Source of the DNA: Phycobacter azelaicus
GTDB taxonomy: Bacteria > Pseudomonadota > Alphaproteobacteria > Rhodobacterales > Rhodobacteraceae
Assembly: GCF_014884385.1 (NCBI RefSeq)
Contig: NZ_WKFH01000003.1
Span: 3,690,001-3,754,000 of the forward strand
DNA: 64,000 nucleotides
Reading direction: 5' to 3'
Under the pieces are notes generated by a model that did no database searches, was not told the DNA's origin, and saw nothing but the letters and a program-made list of their open reading frames with translations. Shown piece after piece: positions 19,793-30,889 of the stretch; positions within the stretch are counted from its first letter, which is position 1, and the number at the start of each line of letters is the position of its first letter. Position numbers and translations under genes: made by a program.

Positions 19793-21324
19793 ACGGAAGA
19801 CTCCTGTTCAGCGGCCGCACGGGCCTTCAACTCTTTGCGGATCACCTTGCCGGTGACGGTCATCGGCAGGGCGTCCAGAAATTCGATTTCGCGGGGGTAG
19901 GAATAGTGGGCAAGGCGGTCCTTGACGTAGTCCTGCAACTCTTTCTCGGTGGCCGCAGCGCCTTCTTTCAGCACCACATAGGCCTTGACGATCTCGGTGC
20001 GCATCGGGTCGGGCTTGCCGACGACGCCGACCGTGGCAACGCTTGGATGGGTCAGCAGGCAGTCCTCGATCTCGGCCGGGCCGATGCGATAGCCAGAGGA
20101 AGTAATGACATCATCCTCACGGCCTACAAAGCGCAAGTAATCGCCCTCCCAGATGCCGCGATCGCCGGTCACCAGCCAGTCGCCGTGGAACTTCTCCGCC
20201 GTTTCCTTCGGGCGGTTCCAGTATTCCAGCATCATCGAGGCAGAGCCACGGCGCACCGCAACATCGCCCTCCTGATCGGTGGGATTGCCTTTCGCGTCGA
20301 TCACGGCAACCTCATGCCCCGGCACCGCCTTGCCGATGCAGCCCGGACGCGGTGGAAAATCCACCCCGCAGGAGGAGGCGACCATGTTGCATTCGGTCTG
20401 CCCGTAGAATTCGTTGATCGTGAGGCCAAAGGCCTCCTGCCCCCAGGCGAGCATCTCGGCCCCTAAGGGTTCACCGCCCGAAGCGACCGAGCGCAGACCC
20501 GGCACCGCCTTGCCAGCGGCCTTGAGCATCCTGAGCGCGGTGGGCGGGAAGAAGATATTGCGCACACCGCCGCGCGCGATCAGGTCGGCGCAGGCCTCGG
20601 GCGTGAATTTGTCGAGCCGCGCCGCGACGACCGGAACGCCCAGCGCAAGACCGGGCATCAAGACATCGAACAAACCACCGATCCAGGCCCAGTCCGCCGG
20701 GGTCCAGAGGCAATCCCCCAGCTGGCCCAGATGATCGTGGCTAATGGCCACGCCCGGCAGGTGCCCGGTCAGCACCCGGTGTGCGTGGAGCGCCCCCTTT
20801 GGGCTGCCGGTGGTGCCGGAGGTGTATATAAGGACCGCTGGCGTTTCCGACGTCGTCTCGGCAAAGGGCACCGGAGCGCCGTCGATACCGGCATCTTGCA
20901 CCATCACCGCCTCTGCCAGATCGCCAAGCAGCATCGCGCCCTCGGGGTCGGTCAGCACGAACCGCACCCCCGCATCGCCAGCGCGAGAGGCCAGCGCGTC
21001 CCGTTTGAACAGTTTGAACAGCGGCACCGAGATGGCACCGACCTTCCAGATCGCCAGATGGGCCGCAGCGCACCAGGGCGATTGGCTGAGCAGCACCCCA
21101 ACACGATCCCCCGGCTGGATTCGCGACAAAAGATAGCACGCCAGCCCATCGACCATAGATGCCAGTTCGCCGTGCGAAATGTCACGCCGCTCTGGCCCGG
21201 TCAGATCGATGATCGCGCAGGCATCCGACGCATGCGCCATGGCCTGCGCCGCCATGTTCAGTGCCCGAGGCACATCCCATGCCCCGTCATGTGTCAAACC
21301 CGGAATATGGCGCAACTCTGACAT
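19789..21324 (-). CDS. AMP-dependent acyl-CoA synthetase in the leucine cluster
   Basis: 511-aa adenylate-forming ligase. The phosphate loop is [16 protein letters not shown], the hinge region is [20 protein letters not shown], and the C-terminal catalytic lysine is in [15 protein letters not shown] at 21324 starts the family-like [10 protein letters not shown]; a GAAAGGG site precedes it. Substrate cannot be read from the sequence. The liu context and 4-base overlap with liuB suggest a short or branched-chain acid (isovalerate, methylcrotonate) or acetoacetate. Related roseobacter enzymes include methylmercaptopropionate-CoA ligases, so that should be kept open. Confidence 0.87.
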   Translation of the reverse strand: MSELRHIPGLTHDGAWDVPRALNMAAQAMAHASDACAIIDLTGPERRDISHGELASMVDGLACYLLSRIQPGDRVGVLLSQSPWCAAAHLAIWKVGAISVPLFKLFKRDALASRAGDAGVRFVLTDPEGAMLLGDLAEAVMVQDAGIDGAPVPFAETTSETPAVLIYTSGTTGSPKGALHAHRVLTGHLPGVAISHDHLGQLGDCLWTPADWAWIGGLFDVLMPGLALGVPVVAARLDKFTPEACADLIARGGVRNIFFPPTALRMLKAAGKAVPGLRSVASGGEPLGAEMLAWGQEAFGLTINEFYGQTECNMVASSCGVDFPPRPGCIGKAVPGHEVAVIDAKGNPTDQEGDVAVRRGSASMMLEYWNRPKETAEKFHGDWLVTGDRGIWEGDYLRFVGREDDVITSSGYRIGPAEIEDCLLTHPSVATVGVVGKPDPMRTEIVKAYVVLKEGAAATEKELQDYVKDRLAHYSYPREIEFLDALPMTVTGKVIRKELKARAAAEQESSV

Positions 21325-21398
21325 GATCAGCCCTTTCCGAAACGCATAGCGGCTATGCACGATTTTCTTTTTATTTCAGAGGCAAAGCGGAAGCAGCC

Positions 21399-21412
21399 TT
21401 GATCCAGATCAG
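21399..21412. promoter_or_regulatory. FNR/FnrL-like box upstream of ompW
   Basis: TTGATccagATCAg matches the FNR-family consensus TTGAT-N4-ATCAA at 9 of 10 defined positions. It is centred about 68 bases before the ompW start codon. E. coli ompW is known to respond to FNR, so oxygen control here would make sense. The box also lies about 75 bases upstream of the divergent acyl-CoA synthetase and could act on that gene as well. Confidence 0.5.
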
Positions 21413-21473
21413 AGACCGTTTTCGCTTCATGGCACACAGTGGTGCGGCAAAAGACAAAAAAGGGATTTCCCTC

Positions 21474-22079
21474 ATGAAACGCATGGTTTCCGCTCTCGCC
21501 GTCTCCGCGGTGCTTGTTGCCGGGGCGGCCCCGGCTGTTGCTCAGTCGCAAGGCGACTGGACCTTCGGCGCAGGTATCGCCAACGTGAACCCCAAGTCGA
21601 ACAACGGCACGCTTGCGGGCGGTGCGGCGACGATCAACGACGACACCCAGCTGTCGCTGACCGTTGAGTATTTCATCCGCGACAACCTCGGGATCGAACT
21701 CTTGGCCGCCACCCCTTTTGAGCACGACATCACCATCGCTGGCGTGGGCTATGCGGGCACCACCAAGCAACTGCCGCCAACCCTGTCGCTGAACTACCAC
21801 TTCCCGACCAAGGGCAAGGTCAAACCCTTCCTCGGAGTTGGTGTGAACTACACCACCTTCTTTGAGGAAAGCTCGCCCCTCGGAACGCTGAGCCTTGATG
21901 ACAGCTGGGGTCTTGCCATCAACGCGGGTGCTGACTGGCAGGTCTCGGACAACGGCGCGCTGCGCTTCAACGTGCGCTACATGGACATCGACAGCGAAGC
22001 CTTCCTGAACGGCGCCTCCATCGGCACCGCTGAGATTGATCCGGTCGTGATTGGTGTCGCTTACGTGCACCGCTTCTGA
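21474..22079 (+). CDS. ompW: OmpW family outer-membrane protein
   Basis: 201-aa beta-barrel protein. Signal peptide MKRMVSALAVSAVLVAGAAPAVA is cut before QSQGDW. The mature chain has the alternating beta pattern and the OmpW signature LSLNYHFPTKGKVKPFLGVG followed by VNYTTFF, and ends in an aromatic residue (AYVHRF), as needed for barrel assembly. The longer in-frame reading from 21399 lacks a signal sequence at its start and was rejected; AAGGGA precedes ATG 21474. It interrupts the minus-strand leucine cluster and is followed by its own terminator. Confidence 0.92.
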   Translation: MKRMVSALAVSAVLVAGAAPAVAQSQGDWTFGAGIANVNPKSNNGTLAGGAATINDDTQLSLTVEYFIRDNLGIELLAATPFEHDITIAGVGYAGTTKQLPPTLSLNYHFPTKGKVKPFLGVGVNYTTFFEESSPLGTLSLDDSWGLAINAGADWQVSDNGALRFNVRYMDIDSEAFLNGASIGTAEIDPVVIGVAYVHRF

Positions 22080-22136
22080 TCCCGTGTTGCAGTTGGGCAG
22101 GTGCTTCCCTCGTCCCTGCCCGCTGTTCCCGCTTGA

Positions 22137-22173
22137 ACAGGCGTCGCTCCGCGCGGCGCCTGTACTCTTTTTT
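22137..22173 (+). terminator. Rho-independent terminator of ompW
   Basis: An 11-bp stem (ACAGGCGTCGC / GCGGCGCCTGT, one G-U pair) with a 5-base loop, followed by CTCTTTTTT on the plus strand. It sits 58 bases after the ompW stop. The minus-strand reading has no T-run, so convergent transcription from the small membrane protein gene would not be stopped here. Confidence 0.8.
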
Positions 22174-22217
22174 GATCCGCATGTGATCCAGCTGCGCATC
22201 TGTCGCCCTACCTGCCA

Positions 22218-22562
22218 TCACGCTTCCGGTTGAGGCAGCCCCGCACCGCCCGGCCCGGAAAAGCGGATCAGCCCGCCAAGGACGTTGACTTCATAGCGAT
22301 ACAGCGCCGCAGCGCCGCTTCCGGGCGGGCGACAGGTCACGATGAGCCAGCTCCATCCACCCTCACCGGGGCGCGCCGAACAATCCGTCACCTGTGGTTC
22401 GCCGGGCCTGCCTGACCCGGCATGATCGGCCAGATAGCGCTGCGCATAAAGGGTGATCACATCGGTTTCCGTGATGCCCTGTCGCAGAATGCCGTTCCGA
22501 AGCCCGATCACCGCCAACAAAAGCGTCAGCAAGGCAACCGGGATCCAGTAGGCAATCCGCAT
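22218..22562 (-). CDS. Small membrane-anchored protein coupled to isovaleryl-CoA dehydrogenase
   Basis: 114-aa protein of unknown function. A single N-terminal membrane anchor or uncleaved signal (YWIPVALLTLLLAVIGL) is followed by a soluble region with two cysteines (VTDCSARP, IVTCRPPG). It starts within the stop codon of the dehydrogenase gene (TGATG), so it is almost certainly co-translated. No family recognised. Its coding support is the coupling and a sensible signal-anchor; a role in leucine use is only positional. Confidence 0.72.
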   Translation of the reverse strand: MRIAYWIPVALLTLLLAVIGLRNGILRQGITETDVITLYAQRYLADHAGSGRPGEPQVTDCSARPGEGGWSWLIVTCRPPGSGAAALYRYEVNVLGGLIRFSGPGGAGLPQPEA

Positions 22563-23725
22563 CAGCCCATGTGTGCCATCAGTTCGCGACCGATCAGCAT
22601 GCGGCGGATTTCAGAAGTCCCCGCACCAATCTCCATCAGTTTGGCATCACGGAAGATCCGGCCCACCGGGTTGTCGCTGAGATAGCCGGCGCCACCAAAG
22701 GCCTGCACCGCCTGGTGCGCCTGCACCATCGCCTGCTCGGAGGCATAAAGGCAGCAGGCCGCCGCATCCTGGCGGGTGACCGTTCCGTTGTCGCAGGCCT
22801 TGGCCACCTCGTAGATATAGGCGCGGGCCGAGTTCATAGCCGTGTACATATCGGCGATCTTGCCCTGCATCAGCTGGAAGTTCCCGATCGGCTGTCCGAA
22901 CTGTTTGCGCTCTGCCATATAGGGCATCATCTCGTCCATACAGGCCGCCATGATCCCGGTTCCAATGCCCGCCAGAACCACACGCTCGTAGTCTAGGCCG
23001 GACATCAGAACCTTGACGCCCTTGCCCTCTTCGCCGAGCACGTTTTCAAAAGGCACTTCGCAGTCTTCAAAGATCAGTTCGGCCGTGTTGGAGCCGCGCA
23101 TCCCCAGCTTGTCGAAATGTACCGAGGTCGAAAACCCCTTGAACTCTTTTTCGATTAGGAAGGCGGTGATGCCTTTTGAGCCCGCCTCGGGGTCGGTTTT
23201 GGCATAGACCACCAGCGTGTCGGCATCGGGCCCATTGGTAATCCAGTATTTGTTGCCATTCAGGCGATAGTGGTCGTTGCGCTTTTCCGCGCGCAGAGAC
23301 ATCGAGACCACATCGGAGCCAGCACCTGCTTCGGACATGGCCAGCGCGCCCACGTGCTCGCCCGAAATCAGGCGCGGCAGGTATTTTTTCTTCTGCTCCT
23401 CATTGGCGTTCAGCTTGATCTGATTAACGCAGAGGTTGGAATGCGCGCCATAGGACAGCGAGACCGACGCGCTGGCACGTGCGATTTCCTCAACAGCGAC
23501 GGTGTGCGCGAGGTAGGACATGCCCGCCCCGCCGAATTCCTCAGGGACCGTGATGCCAAGCAGACCGAGATCGCCCATCTCTTTCCACAGCTCGGCGGGG
23601 AATTCGTTTTTCTGGTCGATCTCCTGCGCCATCGGCTTGACGCGTTCCTGCGCCCAGCGATGCACCATATCGCGCAGCGCATTCACATCTTCGCCCAAGT
23701 CAAAGGTCATGCTTGCGTTGAACAT
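22562..23725 (-). CDS. ivd: Isovaleryl-CoA dehydrogenase
   Basis: 387-aa FAD-dependent acyl-CoA dehydrogenase (LiuA) that oxidises isovaleryl-CoA to 3-methylcrotonyl-CoA. Two features identify isovaleryl specificity. The catalytic glutamate is in the helix [11 protein letters not shown], as in human IVD. The usual glutamate site near the C-terminus reads [10 protein letters not shown], with Gly/Ala instead of Glu. FAD and ETF-side motifs such as [14 protein letters not shown] and WITNGPDAD are present. It is the first gene of the leucine operon and has a GGAGGAG ribosome site. Confidence 0.95.
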   Translation of the reverse strand: MFNASMTFDLGEDVNALRDMVHRWAQERVKPMAQEIDQKNEFPAELWKEMGDLGLLGITVPEEFGGAGMSYLAHTVAVEEIARASASVSLSYGAHSNLCVNQIKLNANEEQKKKYLPRLISGEHVGALAMSEAGAGSDVVSMSLRAEKRNDHYRLNGNKYWITNGPDADTLVVYAKTDPEAGSKGITAFLIEKEFKGFSTSVHFDKLGMRGSNTAELIFEDCEVPFENVLGEEGKGVKVLMSGLDYERVVLAGIGTGIMAACMDEMMPYMAERKQFGQPIGNFQLMQGKIADMYTAMNSARAYIYEVAKACDNGTVTRQDAAACCLYASEQAMVQAHQAVQAFGGAGYLSDNPVGRIFRDAKLMEIGAGTSEIRRMLIGRELMAHMG

Positions 23726-23772
23726 ACCAAGTCTCCTCCCGAGTCATCGCGCATTATTTGAACATGCGTTCA

Positions 23773-23801
23773 TTTATCGCCATCAAAGCCTTCCACGTCA
23801 A
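23773..23801 (-). promoter_or_regulatory. Predicted promoter of the leucine operon (ivd)
   Basis: Minus-strand -35 TTGACG (23796-23801) and -10 GATAAA (23773-23778) with 17-base spacing, placing the start of transcription about 40 bases before the ivd ATG. Just downstream lies the imperfect palindrome GAACGCATGTTC, a possible operator. I could not match the site to a remembered LiuR consensus. Confidence 0.45.
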
Positions 23802-23985
23802 GCACCAGATGACCCAATCGGGTATTTCCGGCGGTCCTACGTCTGCTTTTGATTATCCAGACGCAGGACTCCGAATTTGTCTCCAAGAAGAAATATGCCT
23901 CAACCACAGATGGACAGAGATCCTTGTCGCTCCTAGTCTCACACCCCAAGCCGCTCTGATCGCGAGAGAAAACAGTCCCTCCCCC

Positions 23986-24954
23986 ATGCCTAAGATCGTC
24001 CTTCATCTCAAAGCGAGCGACTTGCCCCGCAGATTGTCCGGTCGACACCTTGAGTTCTATCGGATCTTGGGCGATCTGATGGCAGGCCAAAACATTCGGG
24101 CGGAAAGTCGCCAGCGCGACGGCGATATTCGCATCGACACGCGCACCATCGGGGACAGCCGTTTTGATGATGGGAATCTCCACATCATAGATGATCGCTC
24201 GCTCAATGCGCCCAATGTGCTCAATGCGGGGGCAGCCTATTTCTGGCGTTTCTGGCAGCTGGACCCACAAGGGGTGAAAGCCTTCAGCTCAACCGGCGCC
24301 GCACACTATGGTCCGGAACAGATGCCACGGCGCCGGGCACAGAGCTTCTTTGACAATATGCACAAACGCTACGTGCAATCACGCAAATCGAAATACGCCC
24401 AGCCCGAGACGCAGCAGCAGTTTCCCGACAACGCGATCTCGGTTTTCTTTCAGGGTGACTATCCGGTCACCTCCGGCGCAACGTCGACCACGGACATCGA
24501 GATGCTGAGGGCGGTGCAGGCTGGCGCCGGGGACCGCCCCATCATCGTGAAGCCACACCCACTGGCGAGCAACTTTTCCGACATTGCCGAGACCCTCGCC
24601 CTTGCCGAGACAGACAGCCGGATCACCGTGACCGACGCCAATATCCACGACATCCTCAGTGCCAGCTGTGTAACGGTTTCCATCAACTCAACCGTCGCCC
24701 TGGAAGGGTTCCTGCACCTCAAGCCCGCGATTCTCTTTGGCCAATCGGACTTTCACCACTTGGCGGGGCGGGTACACGCGCCAAAGGAGTTCGAAACGGT
24801 CCTTGCCCGCGAACTTGACCGAGACGAAGGCTACGAGCAGTTCCTCGCCTGGTATTTCCTGAAAATGTGCCTGCCGCTGAACAATGCTCGCCTCGAAGAG
24901 AGAATCTGGAAGATTTTCAGCAAAGCCGGGTTCCCGCGTTCACGCTTTAGGTAG
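23986..24954 (+). CDS. Capsule polysaccharide biosynthesis-like (KpsS/LipB-type) protein
   Basis: 323-aa protein starting MPKIVLHLKASD. The C-terminal half has the features of KpsS/KpsC-type Kdo-transferase-like proteins: an HP-containing nucleotide loop (IIVKPHPLASNF) and SCVTVSINSTVALEGFLHLKPAIL followed by FGQSDFHHLAG. Longer in-frame starts back to 23758 were rejected because that N-terminus is not family-like and crosses the ivd promoter region. No strong ribosome site is seen. It overlaps the convergent aminotransferase by 8 bases. It probably acts in surface polysaccharide or glycolipid synthesis; donor and acceptor unknown. Confidence 0.75.
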   Translation: MPKIVLHLKASDLPRRLSGRHLEFYRILGDLMAGQNIRAESRQRDGDIRIDTRTIGDSRFDDGNLHIIDDRSLNAPNVLNAGAAYFWRFWQLDPQGVKAFSSTGAAHYGPEQMPRRRAQSFFDNMHKRYVQSRKSKYAQPETQQQFPDNAISVFFQGDYPVTSGATSTTDIEMLRAVQAGAGDRPIIVKPHPLASNFSDIAETLALAETDSRITVTDANIHDILSASCVTVSINSTVALEGFLHLKPAILFGQSDFHHLAGRVHAPKEFETVLARELDRDEGYEQFLAWYFLKMCLPLNNARLEERIWKIFSKAGFPRSRFR

Positions 24955-26149
24955 CGGGTTCGCCCTGAAACACCGCGCCCACTTCGGCGCGGATAATACG
25001 GGCGATCTGGGCGCAATCCTCAAGAGAAAAGGTCAGCGGCACACGCATATCGATGATGCCGGCAAGAATGCGGTCACTATTGGGAAGCGCGGGCGTCTCT
25101 GCGTAGCGCCAGCTGTCATAGCGCGAGGTAAAGGCCACAGGCTCTGCCCCGCCGAACCACTTCAACTCCACACCGCGCACTGCGCAGCGGCGCAACACCT
25201 CTTGTACACGCTCCGCCGCCCAGTCGAGCAACAGGAACTGGAAGGATGAGCCGACATAGGTCTCCATTGCCGGACGCTCTACCACGCGCAGCCCCGGCGT
25301 GCCGCGCAACCCGCTTTCAAGCGTCCGGTAGCGATCGTTCCAGCGGGCAACCTGCGCATCCAGATCCCGCAACTGCGGCCGCAGAATGGCCGCCCGCAGA
25401 TTGTCCATCCGGCCGGAGATATTTGGAGTCTCAAATTTGATCTGCTCGAATACCTCAGGCTCCGGCGCTGCCAGATGGCGTCCAAAGAGCATGTACGAGC
25501 CCGACAGCATGATGGCGCGGGCCGCGAACTCGGCATCATCGGTGACTAGCAAGCCGCCCTCGCCGGAATTCACATGCTTATAGGTCTGACAGGAATAGCA
25601 GCCAATCGCTCCGTGACGCCCCGAGGGGACCCCGTTCCACTCCGCCCCCATGGTGTGGGCGCAATCCTCGATCACGATGATCCCAGCCGCGTTGCAGATC
25701 TCCATCAGGCGGTCCATGTCGCAAAGGTGCCCGCGCATGTGGCTCAGCATCAGAACCTTGGCCTGACCCGCTTTGGCTGTCAGATCCTCCAGATCAATGG
25801 TCAAGTCCTCGGTCACATCCACGTAAACCGGGGTCGCGCCGACCGCCGCGATAGAGCCGGGCACGGGCGCCAGCGTAAAGGCATTGGTCAAAACCCGGTC
25901 GCCGTGTCCCACTCCAACAGCTCTCAGAGCGGTTGCGAGTGCATAGCCGCCGGATGCCACGGCGAGGCAGTATTTGGCCCCCACCTGATCCGCAAACTCT
26001 CGCTCGAGAAGCGCGGTCTCGCCCACCTCTCCCTCAGCCAGGTTATAACGGTGCAGGCGCCCATGGCGCATGACCTCAACGGCGGCTTCAATCGCCTCCT
26101 CAGGAATGGGTTCCTGCTGGGTAAAATTGCCGGTGAAAATCTCGCTCAT
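24947..26149 (-). CDS. DegT/DnrJ/EryC1-type PLP aminotransferase
   Basis: 400-aa fold-type I PLP enzyme of the sugar-aminotransferase family. The PLP-binding aspartate is in IIVIEDCAHTMGAEW and the Schiff-base lysine in GCYSCQTYKHVNSGEGG. N-terminal HGRLHRYNLAEGEVGETALLE and the DRVLTNAFTLAPVPGSI segment fit nucleotide-sugar or amino-sugar aminotransferases. Its partner may be the convergent capsule-type gene, which would give a two-gene surface-glycan module. The amino acceptor is not readable from the sequence. Confidence 0.87.
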   Translation of the reverse strand: MSEIFTGNFTQQEPIPEEAIEAAVEVMRHGRLHRYNLAEGEVGETALLEREFADQVGAKYCLAVASGGYALATALRAVGVGHGDRVLTNAFTLAPVPGSIAAVGATPVYVDVTEDLTIDLEDLTAKAGQAKVLMLSHMRGHLCDMDRLMEICNAAGIIVIEDCAHTMGAEWNGVPSGRHGAIGCYSCQTYKHVNSGEGGLLVTDDAEFAARAIMLSGSYMLFGRHLAAPEPEVFEQIKFETPNISGRMDNLRAAILRPQLRDLDAQVARWNDRYRTLESGLRGTPGLRVVERPAMETYVGSSFQFLLLDWAAERVQEVLRRCAVRGVELKWFGGAEPVAFTSRYDSWRYAETPALPNSDRILAGIIDMRVPLTFSLEDCAQIARIIRAEVGAVFQGEPAT

Positions 26150-26197
26150 GATGCTTTTGTGGGGCGCCCCTGCCCGCTGGTCAAGGGGGAAGCCATC

Positions 26198-26860
26198 TCA
26201 GGGCAGCAACTGAGCAATCATATCAGGCAGATCCTCGTAGCGATGCAGCAGCGCTTCAGGCCGCAGCGCCGCCATATCCTCTCCCGAGGGGCCAAAGGTC
26301 ACCAGCACCGAAGGCACACCAGCCGCCGACGAGGTATTTCGGTCGGTGTCACTGTCGCCGATCAAAACCGTTCTGGCCGGATCACCGCCTGCCCGGCGGG
26401 CCGCTTCAAACAAGGGCTCAGGATCGGGTTTGCGCACCGGCAAAGAATCTGCGCCGACAAGCGAGGCAAAGGCATCGCGCACGCCAAGGGAGCGCATCAG
26501 CTGTTCGGCCAGGGCCTCGGGTTTATTGGTGCAGATGCCAACGCCGTAGCCCCGCACCTTCAGCGCTTCCACTGCATCCATTGCCCCAGGGTACAGGAAC
26601 GTATGCAGATCAATCGCCTCGCGATAGGCGTCCAGCAAGACGGGGTAATAGTCCTCGACCGTGGCCTCACGGTAAGCGCCGACACGTTTCAACCCTTCGG
26701 TCAGCATGCGTTTGCCGCCACGCAGAGCAATCCCGGCATCATTCGGATGAGTCAGCACATCTCCATGTCCCATCTGGCGGAAACAGGCATTGGCCGCCGC
26801 CAGAAGATCCCCCGAGGTATCCGCCAGAGTTCCATCAAGATCGAAGATCACCGTTCGCAT
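26198..26860 (-). CDS. gph: HAD-family phosphatase, phosphoglycolate phosphatase-like
   Basis: 220-aa HAD subfamily IA hydrolase. Motif I is VIFDLDGTLADTSGD with both aspartates at the very N-terminus, which fixes ATG 26860 over a longer frame. Motif II is ICTNKPEALAEQL, motif III lysine is in VRKPDPEPLFEAA, and motif IV is VLIGDSDTDRNTSSAA. The length and cap region fit phosphoglycolate phosphatase, which clears 2-phosphoglycolate, but other small phosphomonoesters are possible. It diverges from glmU over a 130-base region. Confidence 0.85.
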   Translation of the reverse strand: MRTVIFDLDGTLADTSGDLLAAANACFRQMGHGDVLTHPNDAGIALRGGKRMLTEGLKRVGAYREATVEDYYPVLLDAYREAIDLHTFLYPGAMDAVEALKVRGYGVGICTNKPEALAEQLMRSLGVRDAFASLVGADSLPVRKPDPEPLFEAARRAGGDPARTVLIGDSDTDRNTSSAAGVPSVLVTFGPSGEDMAALRPEALLHRYEDLPDMIAQLLP

Positions 26861-26990
26861 ATCGTCCCCTTTCGGCGCATTTCCGCCGCATGATGTTGCA
26901 AGCCGCAACCTAGTTTGATGACTCAACGGCTTGCACGCCCAAGGTTAGCGGATAAAACGGGGGCGCTGAAAAGACAAAGAGAAACATCAC

Positions 26991-28345
26991 ATGAGCACAG
27001 CCCTCGTCATCCTGGCCGCAGGCAAAGGCACGCGGATGAATTCGGACCTGCCCAAGGTTCTCCACCCTATCGCCCAGGCTCCGATGCTGGAGCATGCAAT
27101 GGCGGCAGGCCGCGCACTTGAACCGGAGCGGATCGTGGTTGTAGCAGGTCATGGGGCCGAGGCGGTGCGCGGCGCGGTGGCCGAGATCGACGAGAGCGCC
27201 GAAGTCGTGCTGCAGGAAGAACAGCTTGGCACGGCGCATGCAGTGGATCAGGCACGCGATGCACTGACAGGGTTCACCGGGGATGTGGTGGTTCTCTACG
27301 GTGATACGCCCTTTGTCAGCGGAGATACGATCACCCGCATGATCAAGGCACGCGCGAGCGCCGACCTCGTGGTTCTGGGCTTTGAAGCTGCCGATCCGGG
27401 CCGCTACGGTCGATTGGTGATGGAGGGCGAAAGCCTCGAGCGGATCGTCGAATTCAAGGATGCTAGCGACGCCGAACGCGCAATCACCTTTTGCAACTCG
27501 GGCCTGATGGCCTGTGCCGCGCCCACGATGTTCGACCTGATCGCCGAAGTTGGCAACAACAATGCCTCGGGCGAGTATTACCTCACGGACCTTGTGGCGC
27601 TGGCCCGCGGCAAAGGCCTGCGCGTCACAGCCGTGGCCTGCGATGAAGCCGAGACGCTGGGCATCAACTCCCGCGCGGAGTTGGCCCGCGCCGATGCGCT
27701 GTTCCAGACCCGCGCCCGAACCGAGGCGCTGGACAATGGCGTGACCCTGATGGCGCCCGACACCGTCTACTTCGCATATGATACGGTTGTAGGCCGCGAC
27801 ACGGTCATCGAACCCAATGTTGTCTTCGGCCCCGGTGTGACGGTGGAAAGCGGTGCCTTGATCCGCGCCTTCTCGCATCTGGAGGGCTGCCACGTCAGCC
27901 GTGGTGCCAAGGTCGGCCCGTACGCGCGTCTGCGCCCCGGCGCGGAGCTGGCCGAGGACACGCATATCGGCAACTTCGTCGAGATCAAGAACGCGGAAAT
28001 CAAAGCGGGCGCCAAGGTCAACCACCTCTCCTATGTGGGCGATGCCACGGTCGGGGAAGCAACCAACATCGGCGCCGGCACCATCACCTGCAACTATGAT
28101 GGCGTCATGAAGCACCGCACCGAAATTGGCGCGCGCAGCTTTATCGGATCGAACACGCTGCTGGTCGCTCCCGTGCGCGTCGGGGATGAAGCAATGACGG
28201 CAAGTGGCACGGTCGTGACCAAGGAGGTTGCCGATGGCGACCTAGCAATCGCGCGCAGCCCGCAAGAAAACAAACCCGGCCGTGCGCGCAAACTGATGGA
28301 CATGCTGCGCGCCAAGAAGGCCCGCAAGACAAAAGGAGCCAAGTG

Positions 28346-28346
<1 letters not shown>
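26991..28346 (+). CDS. glmU: Bifunctional GlmU: glucosamine-1-P acetyltransferase / N-acetylglucosamine-1-P uridyltransferase
   Basis: 451-aa cytoplasmic enzyme producing UDP-GlcNAc for peptidoglycan and LPS. The N-terminal uridyltransferase motif is ILAAGKGTRMNSDLPKVLHP; the left-handed beta-helix acetyltransferase domain follows from about residue 250, with hexapeptide repeats and the segment VNHLSYVGDATVGEATNIGAG. A Lys/Arg-rich tail ends the protein. Its stop overlaps the glmS start as TGATG, so both steps from fructose-6-P toward UDP-GlcNAc are coupled (GlmM is elsewhere). Confidence 0.97.
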
Positions 28347-30169
<1,823 letters not shown>

Positions 30170-30172
30170 CCC

Positions 30173-30889
30173 ATGACCTTGGAGGAGGCGCTGGAGCAGT
30201 TGAACGCGCATGTTGAAGCCGGGCGCGCAGAACATATGGCCGCCTACCACAAGCAGACGCGTAAAGTTCTGGGCATTCCAAACCCCGCACTGAACGATCT
30301 GACCAAGGGCTGGCGTCAGTCGCTGACCGTGGATGACCGCGTCGCGCTGGCAGACAGCCTTTGGACAACGGATATTTTCGAAGCACGCATTGCGGCGGCC
30401 AAGCTGCTGACCCAGGCGCGTATCAGGGGAGATGACACCGTCTGGCAATTGATCACCTCCTGGGTGCCCGATTTCGACAGCTGGGCCATTGCCGATCACG
30501 CCTGCATGGCTGCTCAGAAACGGTTGGTTGCGGATCCCTCTCGTCTGGAGGAGGTCGAGAGCTGGACGCAGTCCGATCACATGTGGACCCGCCGCGCTGC
30601 CCTTGTGGCGACCCTGCCCTGGGCCAAGCTGAACAACATCAAGCCCGCAGATCAGGCGCGCCGCAGCCGTATCCTCGGCTGGGCCGCGACGTATGTGCCC
30701 GAACGGGACTGGTTCATTCAGAAAGCCATCGCCTGGTGGCTACGCGATCTCAGCAAGCATGACGCGGAAGCCACACGCGCTTTCCTTGCGACCCATGGCG
30801 ATGCAATGAAGCCCTTTGCCCGCAAGGAGGCGGGAAAATATCTCAAAGGCGATACGCCACATGCAGATCAGTTTGCGGGACGCACCTGA
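30173..30889 (+). CDS. AlkD-like DNA alkylation repair protein (HEAT-like repeat)
   Basis: 238-aa all-helical protein. The pattern of helical repeats and the conserved segments DFDSWAIADHACMAAQKRL, MWTRRAALVATLPWAK and DWFIQKAIAWWLRDLSKHD fit the AlkD superfamily of 3-/7-alkylpurine DNA glycosylases, with the Asp of the DSW segment and Trp/Arg residues in the expected region. It follows glmS by 3 bases and is presumably co-transcribed with it, an odd pairing. Its last 22 bases overlap the convergent lipoprotein gene. Confidence 0.83.
   Translation: MTLEEALEQLNAHVEAGRAEHMAAYHKQTRKVLGIPNPALNDLTKGWRQSLTVDDRVALADSLWTTDIFEARIAAAKLLTQARIRGDDTVWQLITSWVPDFDSWAIADHACMAAQKRLVADPSRLEEVESWTQSDHMWTRRAALVATLPWAKLNNIKPADQARRSRILGWAATYVPERDWFIQKAIAWWLRDLSKHDAEATRAFLATHGDAMKPFARKEAGKYLKGDTPHADQFAGRT

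Noticed and set aside
23758..23985. N-terminal extension of the capsule-type protein
   Set aside because: The extra 76 residues do not look like the family and the DNA holds the ivd promoter; MPKIVLHLKASD is a sensible start.
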